From: FEN-1297 sp964498065
Lineage (GTDB): Bacteria > Bacteroidota > Ignavibacteria > Ignavibacteriales > Ignavibacteriaceae
Reading direction: 5' to 3'
Length of the DNA stretch: 64,000 nt
NCBI GenBank assembly: GCA_964498065.1
Contig: CAZCFZ010000004.1
Location: forward strand, 1 to 64,000
Notes under the pieces: generated by a model
The model's database searches: none
What the model saw: only the letters and a program-made list of their open reading frames with translations
What the model was told of the DNA's origin: nothing
Made by a program: the position numbers and the translations under genes
In this document: in pieces, positions 1 to 9,004 of the stretch
Position numbering within the stretch: the first letter of the stretch is position 1
How the letters are laid out: every line of letters starts with the position of its first letter

Positions 1-2597
1 TTGAAGGTTTGAGTCCTGCGATTTCAATTGAACAGAAATCAACTTCAGGAAATCCTCGTTCAACAGTTGGAACTGTTACGGAAATTTATGACTATCTACG
101 GCTGCTTTATGCAAGACTAGGAATTCCTCATTGTTATAACTGCGGCAAACCTGTAACAAAACAATCTTCCGCTCAAATAATCGACTCCATTATTTCAACT
201 TTAAATGGAAAGAAAATTTCTATCCTAGCTCCTGTTGTAAGAGGAAGAAAAGGCCATTACAGAGAATTGTTTGAAGAAATTCTATCCGACGGTTTTTTAA
301 AAGTAAGAGTTGATAATGAATTTTTCGAAATAGCAAAAGGTTTTCATGTTGATAGATATAAGATTCATAATATTGAAATCTCGGTAGATAGAACAACTGT
401 AAATGAAAAATCGAGAAATAGAATTACCGAGTCGGTTGAAGTAGCACTGAATTATGGAAACGGTATTGTTATTATTAATGATTCTTTAGAGGACTATATC
501 TTCAGCCGGCACCTGGCTTGCCTCGAATGCGGTATAAGTTATCGTGAACTTGCACCGAATTCGTTCTCATTCAATTCTCCTTATGGCTCATGTCCGGATT
601 GTGAAGGTCTTGGTGAAAAGAAAGAACTCGATATAAATTTAATTATTCCGGATTGGGATAAAACAATAAACGAAGAAGCTCTTGCACCATTGGGTAAACC
701 CCGTTCAATCTGGTTTTTTAATCAGCTTTCTTCAGTTGCAGAAAAATACGGTTTTAATTTTGATTCAAAACTAAGTGATCTAACGGAAGAACAAAAAGAA
801 ATTTTACTAAGAGGATCGAAAGAAAAAATTGCTTTTTCATATTCTTACGGCAGCAGCAAGCCTGTAACTTATATGCACCGTTTTTCAGGACTTATCAACT
901 ACCTAAAAAATTATTATAACACAACCAGTTCCAACAACATCCGGGAATGGGTTGAATCTTATATGAATACCGTACAGTGCCCGACCTGCAACGGGGGAAG
1001 ACTCAAACAAGAATCTCTTGCGGTTAAGTTCCAGGGAATGAATATAAGTGAAATAACAAAGCTTTCAATAAAAAGATCTGAAGAACTTTTCGGCTCATTA
1101 AATATTACAGGAAGAGATGGAATAATTGCAAAACCTATTTTAAAAGAAATTATATCCAGACTACGTTTTTTGTTAAATGTCGGTTTGGATTATTTGACTT
1201 TAGACAGATCGGCACGAACACTCTCCGGAGGTGAATCTCAAAGAATTAGACTGGCAACTCAAATCGGATCTCAGCTAGCCGGTGTTTTATATGTGCTTGA
1301 CGAACCAAGCATCGGGCTTCATCAGAGTGACAATATAAAATTGATTCAATCGTTAAAAAATTTGCGGGACTTGGGTAATACCGTAATTGTTGTTGAACAC
1401 GATAGGGAAACAATAGAAAGTTCGGATTACATGATAGATTTAGGTCCTGGTGCCGGTGAGCACGGAGGCGAAATTTGTTTAGCCGGTGAAACAAAAAAAC
1501 TGGTTGAATCTCAGAACGGAATAAATTCACTTACTCTTTCGTACCTTACTAATAAAAAAGAAATTATTGTTCCTGCAAAAAGAAGAAACGGTAACGGCAG
1601 TTATCTTGTTCTTAAAGGCGCCAGAGGATTTAATCTTCATAATGTGGATTTGAAAATTCCTCTTGGAACTTTAACCTTAATTACCGGCGTAAGCGGTTCG
1701 GGGAAATCTACTCTGATGAATGAAACTCTTGTAAAAATACTGATGAACAAAATATACAAATCAAAGACGGTACCCCTTCCGTATAATTCCATTGAAGGAC
1801 TTGAGTTTATAGACAAAGTTATTGAAATAGATCAAACGCCAATCGGCAGAACACCGAGATCAAATCCTGCAACTTATACAGGTCTATTTACTTTTATTAG
1901 AGATCTTTATTCGCAGCTTCCCGAATCAAAAATGCGAGGGTATAGTACCGGACGCTTCAGCTTTAATGTTGCAGGCGGCAGATGCGAGGAGTGCGGAGGG
2001 GACGGTTTAAGAAAAATTGAAATGAATTTTCTTCCCGATGTTTATGTTGAATGTGAATCGTGCCGCGGTAAAAGATATAACAGGGAAACACTTGAAGTAT
2101 TGTACAAAACAAAATCAATTGCAGACGTTTTGGAAATGCGTGTCAGCGAAGCATTAAAATTCTTTGAAGATTTGCCGCGGATTAAGCGTAAATTGAAAGC
2201 AATAAATGATGTCGGGTTAGGCTATATAAAATTAGGTCAGCAGGCGACTACTTTATCCGGCGGAGAAGCGCAGCGTGTAAAACTGGCAACCGAATTAAGC
2301 AAAGTAAGCACAGGCAAAACTCTTTATATCTTGGATGAACCCACAACCGGGCTTCATTTTGAAGATGTAAATATTCTGCTTGATGTTCTTAATAAATTAG
2401 TGGAAAAAGGAAATACCGTAGTAGTTGTTGAACATAATCTTGATGTAATAAAAACAGCTGATTGGGTAATTGATTTAGGACCGGGCGGTGGGGAAGCGGG
2501 CGGTAATATAATTGCCGAAGGTACTCCTGAAAACATAATAAAAAAGAAAAAAAGTATTACCGGTGCATTTTTAAAAAGAGAAATTAAAGCTTCTTAA
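1..2597 (+). CDS. uvrA: UvrABC excinuclease subunit A (5' end off the window)
   Basis: UvrA is the DNA-damage recognition ATPase of nucleotide excision repair; with UvrB it scans DNA and loads UvrB at lesions. The reading frame is open to the left edge: the codons before the TTG at 9 read E-G, giving the conserved EGLSPAISIEQK block, so roughly the first 100 residues, including the first Walker A, are missing and the TTG is not a real start. Visible: a zinc module CLECG...CPDCEG (about 517-605), ABC signature LSGGESQRIRLA (about 1220) with Walker B VLDEPS, the second Walker A GVSGSGKST (about 1687), a second zinc module CEECGG...CESCRG (about 1981-2065), signature LSGGEAQRVKLA (about 2253) and ILDEPTTGLH. 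Length and domain order match full UvrA. No sign of damage. The 227 bases after it hold only a candidate promoter for the next gene. Confidence 0.97.
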   Translation, partial: EGLSPAISIEQKSTSGNPRSTVGTVTEIYDYLRLLYARLGIPHCYNCGKPVTKQSSAQIIDSIISTLNGKKISILAPVVRGRKGHYRELFEEILSDGFLKVRVDNEFFEIAKGFHVDRYKIHNIEISVDRTTVNEKSRNRITESVEVALNYGNGIVIINDSLEDYIFSRHLACLECGISYRELAPNSFSFNSPYGSCPDCEGLGEKKELDINLIIPDWDKTINEEALAPLGKPRSIWFFNQLSSVAEKYGFNFDSKLSDLTEEQKEILLRGSKEKIAFSYSYGSSKPVTYMHRFSGLINYLKNYYNTTSSNNIREWVESYMNTVQCPTCNGGRLKQESLAVKFQGMNISEITKLSIKRSEELFGSLNITGRDGIIAKPILKEIISRLRFLLNVGLDYLTLDRSARTLSGGESQRIRLATQIGSQLAGVLYVLDEPSIGLHQSDNIKLIQSLKNLRDLGNTVIVVEHDRETIESSDYMIDLGPGAGEHGGEICLAGETKKLVESQNGINSLTLSYLTNKKEIIVPAKRRNGNGSYLVLKGARGFNLHNVDLKIPLGTLTLITGVSGSGKSTLMNETLVKILMNKIYKSKTVPLPYNSIEGLEFIDKVIEIDQTPIGRTPRSNPATYTGLFTFIRDLYSQLPESKMRGYSTGRFSFNVAGGRCEECGGDGLRKIEMNFLPDVYVECESCRGKRYNRETLEVLYKTKSIADVLEMRVSEALKFFEDLPRIKRKLKAINDVGLGYIKLGQQATTLSGGEAQRVKLATELSKVSTGKTLYILDEPTTGLHFEDVNILLDVLNKLVEKGNTVVVVEHNLDVIKTADWVIDLGPGGGEAGGNIIAEGTPENIIKKKKSITGAFLKREIKAS

Positions 2598-2721
2598 AAA
2601 TCTCAGAACCAAAAGAAGAAAAACAGAAGATGAAAATCAGCTTTAAATTATTTTCAACTGATTGTGACTGATTCATCATAATTTCAAATTGTGATACATA
2701 CCCGATACTTTTAAATTTTAT

Positions 2722-2749
2722 TAAACTTTATTGCATTAGTTGCGTCTAA
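2722..2749 (+). promoter_or_regulatory. Candidate ECF-sigma promoter upstream of the mini T9SS protein
   Basis: The sequence shows AAAC ending at 2726, then 13 bases, then ttgcgtctaa (2740-2749). The same ten-base block, with GAAC ending exactly 13 bases before it, lies just upstream of the ECF sigma gene at 53425. ECF promoters generally carry an AAC core at -35 and a CGTC-like -10, so this is a plausible target of that sigma factor. The predicted start would leave about 70 bases of leader before the ATG at 2825. Inference from two examples only. Confidence 0.4.
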
Positions 2750-2824
2750 TATATAAATAAAAAGAAGAGTTAATAATAACGATTAAATTTTACTATGGAG
2801 ATCTTGCAAAAGGGAGGCTGAACG

Positions 2825-3187
2825 ATGAAAAAATATTATTTACTGTTTGTTACTGTATTTATTATCATTTTTAGTTGTTTTGGTAATGCTGAAATAAATA
2901 GTTCCTATAATAATATCGTGCCGGATAAATACGTATTGTATCAAAATTATCCGAATCCATTTAATCCTACTACAACTATTAAATATGCTTTGCCTTCAAG
3001 CGGCTTTGTAACAATCAAAGTGTTCAATTCCTTAGGAAATGAGGTTGCAACCCTTGTAAATGAAGTAGAAGAGGCGGGATATTACAAAGTTGTTTTTGAC
3101 GGAACAAATTTTTCAAGCGGAGTTTATTATGTGCAGTTTAAATCAAATAAATTTTTACGTGTTAAAAAGATGATATTGCTGAAGTAG
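2825..3187 (+). CDS. Secreted mini protein consisting almost only of a T9SS type A sorting domain
   Basis: 120 residues. A signal peptide (about 1-23, MKKYYLLFVTVFIIIFSCF) is followed by only a dozen residues, and then from about residue 36 to the end by a complete type IX secretion C-terminal domain: YVLYQNYPNPFNPTT, a central VFNSLGNEVATLVN strand pair, GYYKVVFDG, SSGVYYVQF and a terminal KKMILLK. In known T9SS cargo this domain is the address tag at the end of a large passenger; here there is no passenger. The start is well supported by a purine-rich agggagg Shine-Dalgarno about 8 bases upstream. It stands alone between uvrA and a convergent gene. It could be a decoy or competitor for the sorting machinery, a small surface adhesin, or the remnant of a larger gene; no upstream passenger reading frame is visible. 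Confidence 0.85.
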   Translation: MKKYYLLFVTVFIIIFSCFGNAEINSSYNNIVPDKYVLYQNYPNPFNPTTTIKYALPSSGFVTIKVFNSLGNEVATLVNEVEEAGYYKVVFDGTNFSSGVYYVQFKSNKFLRVKKMILLK

Positions 3188-3274
3188 TTTAATAACATAA
3201 TTATATAAAAAGGAAATTATTACTTTAATTTTAATTCAAGGGAATTATTAATCTATTTGTAAGCGAATTTGAAT

Positions 3275-4285
3275 TTATAAAATATTCCATTCTCCCGGGA
3301 AGAAAGAATTTTCAAAAATATTTTTAGCTTCTTTTAATATTTCCGGATAATCATCTTTAATATCGTACCTTTCCGAAATGTGAAATAAAATTAGTTTTTT
3401 TACTCCGGCGCTTTCAGCTATTAATGCGCTTTGCGGGGCGGTAAGATGATAATTCTTTGTTGCCAATTTTAAATCTGTATTCGAATACTGGCTTTCACAA
3501 ACAACAATTTCACAACCTTTAACTAATTTTATTGCTCTTGAACTTGACCTCCTATCAAAAATAAAATCTGTGAGATAAGCAATGCTGTTTCCCTTATTTA
3601 TTTTAACCAGCATATTTCTTAATTCTTTTAGAGAATATCTTTTATGTCCTATTATTATTTTTTTATTTGAAGGGATCTTTAAATCCTTCACTTTCTCCAG
3701 CCAGGGCCCTGAAGGTAATCCGCTTTTTTTAAGTTGAATCTTGTCAATGTTCAAATTCGGTTTTTCATCAACTCTATACGCAATTGAAGGAATAATATGA
3801 TTTAATTCTGTAATTGTAACCTTGAAATCTTTGTTTTCAAATACTAGGTCTTTGAATTCTCTTTTTCCCGAATTATGCTTCCTAGAAAAACCTTCAGAGG
3901 TTAAAAATCTTGAGGTTGTAATTATATTTTTGTGTAAGTCGTTTATCTCCCAACTTCCCGGGACATTGTCTATTAAATTCCAGGTATATCCTCTTAGGTG
4001 ATTGCTGATAATATTTGCAGTATCTTTCGGTCCCCATACTATAACCGGTTTAGCATAACGGTCGTAATTTCTTCGCAAGAAATAATCAAAGCCGGCCGCA
4101 TGGTCTAGATGAAGATGAGAAAAGAATAAATGATCAATCGAACTTATATCAGAATAACTTAATTCTTTCAACAAATCTTCACCGCAGTCAAAAAGCAGAC
4201 GGTGCATCCTTGTGCCGGAATTAATCCAAACCATCATAGCGTTGTCTCCCCCAGGATTACCTAAAATTTGATATTTAATGCTCAT
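3275..4285 (-). CDS. RNase Z-like metallo-beta-lactamase hydrolase
   Basis: 336 residues of the metallo-beta-lactamase fold. The zinc motif HLHLDH is at about 57-62, and further ligands are plausible in CESQYS (about 255-260) and in the C-terminal LFHISERYD block, which resembles the HISxRY signature of tRNase Z. tRNase Z removes 3' trailers from pre-tRNA. Differences from typical rnz are the active-site loop (HLHLDH followed by AAGFDYFL rather than HLHGDH with GLPGLL) and a somewhat greater length than the usual 300-310 residues, so a related ribonuclease or other phosphodiesterase is possible. It is cytoplasmic, with no signal peptide. Divergently transcribed from the oxidoreductase at 4390 across 104 bases. 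Confidence 0.75.
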   Translation of the reverse strand: MSIKYQILGNPGGDNAMMVWINSGTRMHRLLFDCGEDLLKELSYSDISSIDHLFFSHLHLDHAAGFDYFLRRNYDRYAKPVIVWGPKDTANIISNHLRGYTWNLIDNVPGSWEINDLHKNIITTSRFLTSEGFSRKHNSGKREFKDLVFENKDFKVTITELNHIIPSIAYRVDEKPNLNIDKIQLKKSGLPSGPWLEKVKDLKIPSNKKIIIGHKRYSLKELRNMLVKINKGNSIAYLTDFIFDRRSSSRAIKLVKGCEIVVCESQYSNTDLKLATKNYHLTAPQSALIAESAGVKKLILFHISERYDIKDDYPEILKEAKNIFENSFFPGEWNIL

Positions 4286-4389
4286 AATAATTAAATTGAA
4301 TTTGTTTTATGATACTAATATAAAAGAATAAATTTTTTTAAAAGAATGCTTATTTTTTCATTTAATAATTTAAAAGGAAAAATAAAAAT

Positions 4390-5445
4390 ATGAGAAAGAA
4401 AATTAATGTTGCACTTACAAGTTTCGGAATGTCGGGTGAATATTTTCATGCCCCATTTTTAGATGCTAATCCCGATTTTAGTATGGTAAAGGTTTTGGAG
4501 CGGCATTCAGAAAGATCAAAAAAAATATATCCCTATGTAAATGTCGTAAAGGATTTCAAAAATATTTTAAATGACAGTAATATCGATTTAGTTGTAATTA
4601 ACACGCCTAATTATCTTCATTATGAAATGGGAAAGCAGGCATTATCGGCAGGTAAACATGTGATAATTGAAAAACCATTTACGCATACTGTTAAGGAAGC
4701 AAAAGAATTAATAAATCTTGCCTTAAAAAAAAATAGATTGTTAAGTGTTTTTCAAAACAGAAGATGGGACGGAGATTTTCTAACTGTCAAAAAAATTATT
4801 GAAAAAAAATTGCTTGGTGAACTGGTTGAATTTAGATCTCATTTTGACAGATATAGAAATTTTATAAAGCCGAATACATGGAAAGAAGAAGAAAGGCCGG
4901 ATTCCGGGCTGCTTTATGATATTGGCCCGCATTTAATCGATCAGGCATTTTGTTTATTCGGTAAACCTTTATCAGTTTTTGCGGATCTCAGAATCCAACG
5001 CAAAAAAAGTAAGATAATTGATAACTTCGAAATTATTCTTAGCTACCCAAAGTTAAAAGTAATGTTAAACAGCGGATTCCTTTACAAACAACCTTTGGTA
5101 AGATTTGCATTATCCGGAACGAAAGGAACATTTATTAAAAATGGACTCGATCCTCAAGAAGATACTTTGAAGAAATCAGGTTTTAAAAATTCAATAAATT
5201 GGGGAAATGAACCGGAAGAACAATGGGGCATAATAAATGCTGAAATAAATGGATTGGATTTTAAGGGAAAAATAAAAACCGAACCTGGCAATTATTATAG
5301 ATTTTACGAAAATATATATGAATCAATTACAAACCGCAAAAAATTAGATGTAAAGCTAGAGCAGGTTCTTGTTACTTCACGAATTATTGAACTTGCCTTA
5401 AAAAGTAATAAGGAGAAAAAAGTTATTGATTATATTGATTATTAA
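4390..5445 (+). CDS. Gfo/Idh/MocA family NAD(P)-dependent oxidoreductase
   Basis: 351 residues. The N-terminal Rossmann fold begins almost at once (VALTSFGMSGEYFHAPFL, about 7-24), a variant of the GxGxxG loop seen in the YdgJ/YvaA-like branch, which carries GxxHxPF. EKPF, with the catalytic lysine typical of the family, is at 94-97, and NTPNYLH (71-77) contacts the cofactor. The C-terminal domain has DIGPHLIDQ (177-185), the usual second catalytic motif. Such enzymes oxidise or reduce sugars, inositols and related polyols; the substrate cannot be read from sequence. Start ATG follows an aaagga sequence. Convergent with the iron-sulfur protein gene at 5485; no operon partner on its strand. 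Confidence 0.88.
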   Translation: MRKKINVALTSFGMSGEYFHAPFLDANPDFSMVKVLERHSERSKKIYPYVNVVKDFKNILNDSNIDLVVINTPNYLHYEMGKQALSAGKHVIIEKPFTHTVKEAKELINLALKKNRLLSVFQNRRWDGDFLTVKKIIEKKLLGELVEFRSHFDRYRNFIKPNTWKEEERPDSGLLYDIGPHLIDQAFCLFGKPLSVFADLRIQRKKSKIIDNFEIILSYPKLKVMLNSGFLYKQPLVRFALSGTKGTFIKNGLDPQEDTLKKSGFKNSINWGNEPEEQWGIINAEINGLDFKGKIKTEPGNYYRFYENIYESITNRKKLDVKLEQVLVTSRIIELALKSNKEKKVIDYIDY

Positions 5446-5460
5446 TTATTTAATTAACAC

Positions 5461-5482
5461 AACTTTCAATTTTCCGAAAGTT
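5461..5482. terminator. Possible bidirectional terminator between convergent genes
   Basis: A 7-base perfect inverted repeat (aactttc at 5461-5467, gaaagtt at 5476-5482) with an 8-base loop sits in the 39-base gap between two converging genes and is flanked by A/T runs on both sides. Short and GC-poor, so only a weak call. Confidence 0.35.
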
Positions 5483-5484
5483 TA

Positions 5485-7047
5485 TTAAAAAGGAAATTCT
5501 TCTTTATAATCAATTTTTTCATTTGATTTTATATCCTCTTTTTTCTTGGCAGTTAAGTGAATAGGATTTCCTTCGATATAAATTGACTTATATGGTTTGG
5601 TCGGACATGCGTTTTCGCAAGCACCGCATCCTACACAGTATTCATTTTTAATTTCCGGGATTTTAATATTTTCATACGGTACCATTGTAACTGCTTTTGT
5701 CGGACAATGTTCTGCACAAGCTCCGCAATCCGTTTTTTCAGTAACTACGATGCAATTTTCTTTTATAAAATTGACCTTTCCCAACTGGATTGTTTTTTTC
5801 TTTTCCAATTTTACAGGGAGAATAGCGCCACTTGGACAAACCTGACTGCAGATTACACAATCGAAATTGCAAAATCCAATCTTGAAATTCATCATCGGTT
5901 GAAGCATACCTAAAAATCCGTATTCTAAGAAAGATGGTTGTAATACTTGAGTCGGGCATGCACTAACACATAAATTACAGGCTGTACAAGAATTGGTAAA
6001 GTGCTGAATACTTTTTGATCCGGGCGGAGAAACAGGAAACTTTTTTAGAATTGGAATAGTACTGAACTTTTTAGGAATAATTTTCTTTTGTGCAAACGAA
6101 AATCCGCTCGAAAAGTAAATAAAAGCTGCAGATTTAAGAATAAATTCTCGTTTACTGTAATTAATGTCGGAATCGGTTTCAGTATTTTTGTTTTGTTTAT
6201 ATTTACTGAAAGTTATTCCTTCGGACGGACAAACAGTGAGACAATTGAAACAATCTACACAACGCGTGTAATCTACCACTTTATTTTTCTTATCGATGCA
6301 CTCCGATTTACAAATCCTTTCGCACAAATTACAACTAATGCAGTTTTGTTTATCGATTTTTATTTTAAATAATGAAAATTTGGAAAGCAGACCCAAAATA
6401 CTTCCAACGGGGCAAACAGTATTGCAGAATAATCTTCCGTGATAAAATGAGAGCCAGAAAATTAAAACAAGAAATGAGAAGGGAAATAAAGCTAATATTA
6501 AATCTATTGATTTAATTTCGATAGGATAAATGGAATAGATGTCAAACCTGCTCAGAGTGAAGGCAACCAGGTTATTTATTCCAATTATGATAGGTTTAAT
6601 TAATTGTGTAAATATTCTACCGAAATTACTGTATGGATCTAATAAATTTATAATGAATAAAGATCCCCAAAATAAAAAGATTGATGCCAAAATTAGGAAT
6701 GAATACCTGAGAAAATTATTAGGTTTTAAAAGATGATAATATTTTTTTTTATGTATTTTCTTTCCCAAATATGCAAATATGTCCTGAAGGGTGCCAAGGG
6801 GGCAAATACTGGAACAATAAAATCTCCCGAATAATAATGTTAGTATCAAAATGATTATGAAACCTGCTGAAGCTAAATCAAAAACAGTTATAATTTTTAT
6901 AAATGAAGGGACAAACTGCAGATACGTTAAATAGTTTGTATATGCCGGGGAAACTAAATTTGAGAGATCTAGAAATAAAAAAGCTATTAAAGCAAAAAAG
7001 ATTAAGCTGACAATTACACGGATTTTCTTTAAATGCGATAGTTTCAT
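5485..7047 (-). CDS. Fused NapH-like membrane ferredoxin and NapG/MauM-like ferredoxin
   Basis: 520 residues with many cysteine clusters. The N-terminal half is NapH/NosR-like: transmembrane segments around 10-30, 58-74, 113-134 and 184-202, and the paired motifs CSSICP (78-83) and CNTVCP (208-213), followed by two 4Fe-4S sites (C236/239/242/246 and C263/266/269/273). Near 298-320 lies an internal export-like segment, SKREFILKSAAFIYFSSGF, with a twin-basic pair before a hydrophobic stretch. The second half resembles MauM/NapG ferredoxins: CTACNLCVSACP (354-365), CNFDCVICSQVCP (393-405), CGACAEHCP (441-449) and CVGCGACENACP (471-482). It probably moves electrons between the quinone pool and a periplasmic or cytoplasmic partner. 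It follows the DUF362 gene at 7101 by 53 bases, likely one operon; the specific oxidoreductase it serves is not visible here. Confidence 0.85.
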   Translation of the reverse strand: MKLSHLKKIRVIVSLIFFALIAFLFLDLSNLVSPAYTNYLTYLQFVPSFIKIITVFDLASAGFIIILILTLLFGRFYCSSICPLGTLQDIFAYLGKKIHKKKYYHLLKPNNFLRYSFLILASIFLFWGSLFIINLLDPYSNFGRIFTQLIKPIIIGINNLVAFTLSRFDIYSIYPIEIKSIDLILALFPFSFLVLIFWLSFYHGRLFCNTVCPVGSILGLLSKFSLFKIKIDKQNCISCNLCERICKSECIDKKNKVVDYTRCVDCFNCLTVCPSEGITFSKYKQNKNTETDSDINYSKREFILKSAAFIYFSSGFSFAQKKIIPKKFSTIPILKKFPVSPPGSKSIQHFTNSCTACNLCVSACPTQVLQPSFLEYGFLGMLQPMMNFKIGFCNFDCVICSQVCPSGAILPVKLEKKKTIQLGKVNFIKENCIVVTEKTDCGACAEHCPTKAVTMVPYENIKIPEIKNEYCVGCGACENACPTKPYKSIYIEGNPIHLTAKKKEDIKSNEKIDYKEEFPF

Positions 7048-7100
7048 TATTATTTGGGAACTCGGTTTCTGATTAAACCGTATAAAACCGGATAATATAT

Positions 7101-8021
7101 TTAAATTATTATTCTATTTATTCTTAATTTCGTTAAATCCTTAGTCCCTGTTTTCATTTGATCGGCAATTTTAATGTATTGAACATCATCAGGATTTATT
7201 CCAAAAATTTTCGCTGCTGCAGAGTCCGCTGCAACAATATCGGTTGAAATGATCAGAGATTTCATTAATGAAAGATCATTTACGGAAGTACCCCTGGGCC
7301 CATTCCTCAACATTACATTATATGCATCAACGATAGTCAGATCCGGCTTTCTGTAAGTGGCAAAATCAGCAATACATTGATGAAGATTATTTTGATGCCA
7401 GTAGCCCCTGTCCCACACAATTCCCATTAAATTTTTCATTCCTGCAGTTATTCTTCCACCGCCATGACTTTTCAATACCGGAACATTTATAAAAACATCC
7501 GAATTCAGAATTAATTCATGTACCTTTGCAAAAGTCAAATTTTTACCCAGATTGATCTTTACATCCTGATAGTAACCTTCACTTGCACCGGAGACGACCT
7601 TAGCGCCAGCATCTTTGGCTACTTTTTCCAAACCACTGTTTGAATAGCATCTATTCCAATTGTCGCAAGTATGGTCAAAAACATAAACTTCTTTTGCACC
7701 GGCATCAAAACAATGTTTAATGATGCCTGAAATTAATTTTGGATTTGTATTAGCCGCTTTTTCCGGATTAACATCCCATCCGATATTCGGTTTTACAACA
7801 ACCTTTTGTCCTTTTTTGACAAAGTTTTTCATTCCTCCTAAAGACGATATGGCTTTATTAAACATTATATCAGGTTCACCGCCTTTTACCGCCACCAAAT
7901 CATACATAGAACTGGAAAATAAAGAATTTGCAAAAGTGTCCGAAAGGCTTCCGAAGGATAAAGTAGCTCCTGCTGCAAAAGCAGCGAATGTTCCTTTTTT
8001 AATAAAATCTCTTCTATCCAT
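7101..8021 (-). CDS. DUF362 domain protein with Tat signal peptide
   Basis: 306 residues. The N-terminus MDRRDFIKKGTFAAFAAGATLSF is a clear twin-arginine signal, so the protein is exported folded, usually with a cofactor. The rest matches the DUF362 family: VVVKPNIGWD (about 75-84), the ISGIIKHCFDAGAKEVYVFDH stretch, VPVLKSHGGGRITAGMKNLMGIVWDRG and a C-terminal DPDDVQYI-like block. DUF362 proteins often occur beside or fused to 4Fe-4S ferredoxins, and here the next gene on the strand, 53 bases downstream, is a poly-ferredoxin membrane protein. The biochemical activity of the family is not established; a role in periplasmic redox or metal-cofactor chemistry is inference from the pairing. First gene of the two-gene operon. 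Confidence 0.85.
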   Translation of the reverse strand: MDRRDFIKKGTFAAFAAGATLSFGSLSDTFANSLFSSSMYDLVAVKGGEPDIMFNKAISSLGGMKNFVKKGQKVVVKPNIGWDVNPEKAANTNPKLISGIIKHCFDAGAKEVYVFDHTCDNWNRCYSNSGLEKVAKDAGAKVVSGASEGYYQDVKINLGKNLTFAKVHELILNSDVFINVPVLKSHGGGRITAGMKNLMGIVWDRGYWHQNNLHQCIADFATYRKPDLTIVDAYNVMLRNGPRGTSVNDLSLMKSLIISTDIVAADSAAAKIFGINPDDVQYIKIADQMKTGTKDLTKLRINRIII

Positions 8022-8385
8022 TTTAACCTCAAAAAATTAATTTAAATAAAGGAAGATTTTATTACTGCTGGTTTCCCTTTTTAATTTATATAATCAATTA
8101 TGATTGGCAGAAAAATACAATTTTGTTTTCAAATAGACAAAAAGTAATATATTAGCAAAAAAAACAGATTTTATATGGTAAATGTTTTAGCATTAGAAAA
8201 CAATAGGATTATAGTTAAAAATTCAATCCTAGATTTAATATAAACTTCCAATCAATTTTACTGGTAATTATAGAAGTTACAATCGCTTCGCTGAAACTTA
8301 GACGAAGCGGGCCGAACAGTCAAATTACATGGGAATAACTAATTTAATTTTCTTTCCCTTATAAACTGACTTTTATTAATCTTTA
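8022..8385. other. Intergenic region, 364 bases
   Basis: Upstream (leader and promoter) side of the DUF362 operon and downstream side of the broken HEAT-like gene. It holds one short inverted repeat, cgcttcg (8284-8290) with cgaagcg (8303-8309), not followed by a T-run on either strand. The longest ATG frame seen is about 22 codons with no ribosome site, so I see no gene. Confidence 0.6.
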
Positions 8386-8766
8386 TCAATTTATTAGTAA
8401 AGCCGTGTTGATTTTTTTCATGAATTCATTTTCATTCCAAAGCTCAGAATTAAATAAAGCTTTAGTCCCTCTAGGATTTCCAATTCGATAAAGCGTTACA
8501 GCAGCCATCACTTTCATTGAAGTGGAATTTTAATTTTTCAGTGTATAAATTAGAGCGTCAACAACTTCATCCAGACCACAACCGCGGACCAAATCAAGTG
8601 CACTATTTCTTAGTCCTGTATTATCGGACATTAATGCCATGACCAAGTTTGCTACCGCTTTCTTGCCAATCTTATTATTTGCGAATGTAGATTTTTTCTG
8701 CGCATAGGATATTCCTTCGGCAGCTAAAACAAAAAGTATTACCGGTACTAAAATATATTTGTTCAT
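8386..8766 (-). pseudogene. HEAT-repeat-like exported protein interrupted by an in-frame TAA
   Basis: The first part is 78 codons from ATG 8766 (preceded by aaaggggc, a good ribosome site) to a TAA at 8530-8532. It has a signal peptide (MNKYILVPVILFVLAAEGISYAQ) and helical repeats ending VVDALIYTLKN. Beyond the stop the same frame stays open for 47 more codons to a TGA at 8386-8388 and still reads like protein, NSTSMKVMAAVTLYRIGNPRG, the typical start of the next HEAT-like helix pair. I therefore read one gene of about 126 codons with a single nonsense codon. Either the gene is inactivated or truncated, or the stop is read through. Calling only 8530-8766 as a small intact gene is the alternative. 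It is monocistronic and its function is unknown. Confidence 0.65.
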
Positions 8767-9004
8767 TATAAGCCCCTTTAAATTTTCACACGTTATATAA
8801 AAAATATCTTTTAGCGAATCCACAAAATATCAACGTAAGGCAAATTAAATAAATTAGCGGCTCTTTTTGAAAGTTAAATCTAAAAATATTCATTCTTCCT
8901 GCAACCTTTTTTAAATTCAAACATCGGATAAGTTTAAAAAATATTGATTTAATTAATAGCAGAAAACCTATAATATATATAAAATTTTATGTGGAGTTAA
9001 AAAA

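Noticed and set aside
5597..5913. Plus-strand frames opposite the iron-sulfur protein
   Set aside because: Antisense shadows of cysteine-rich coding sequence.
8284..8309. Inverted repeat cgcttcg/cgaagcg as a terminator
   Set aside because: No T-run on either side and about 80 bases from the nearest stop.
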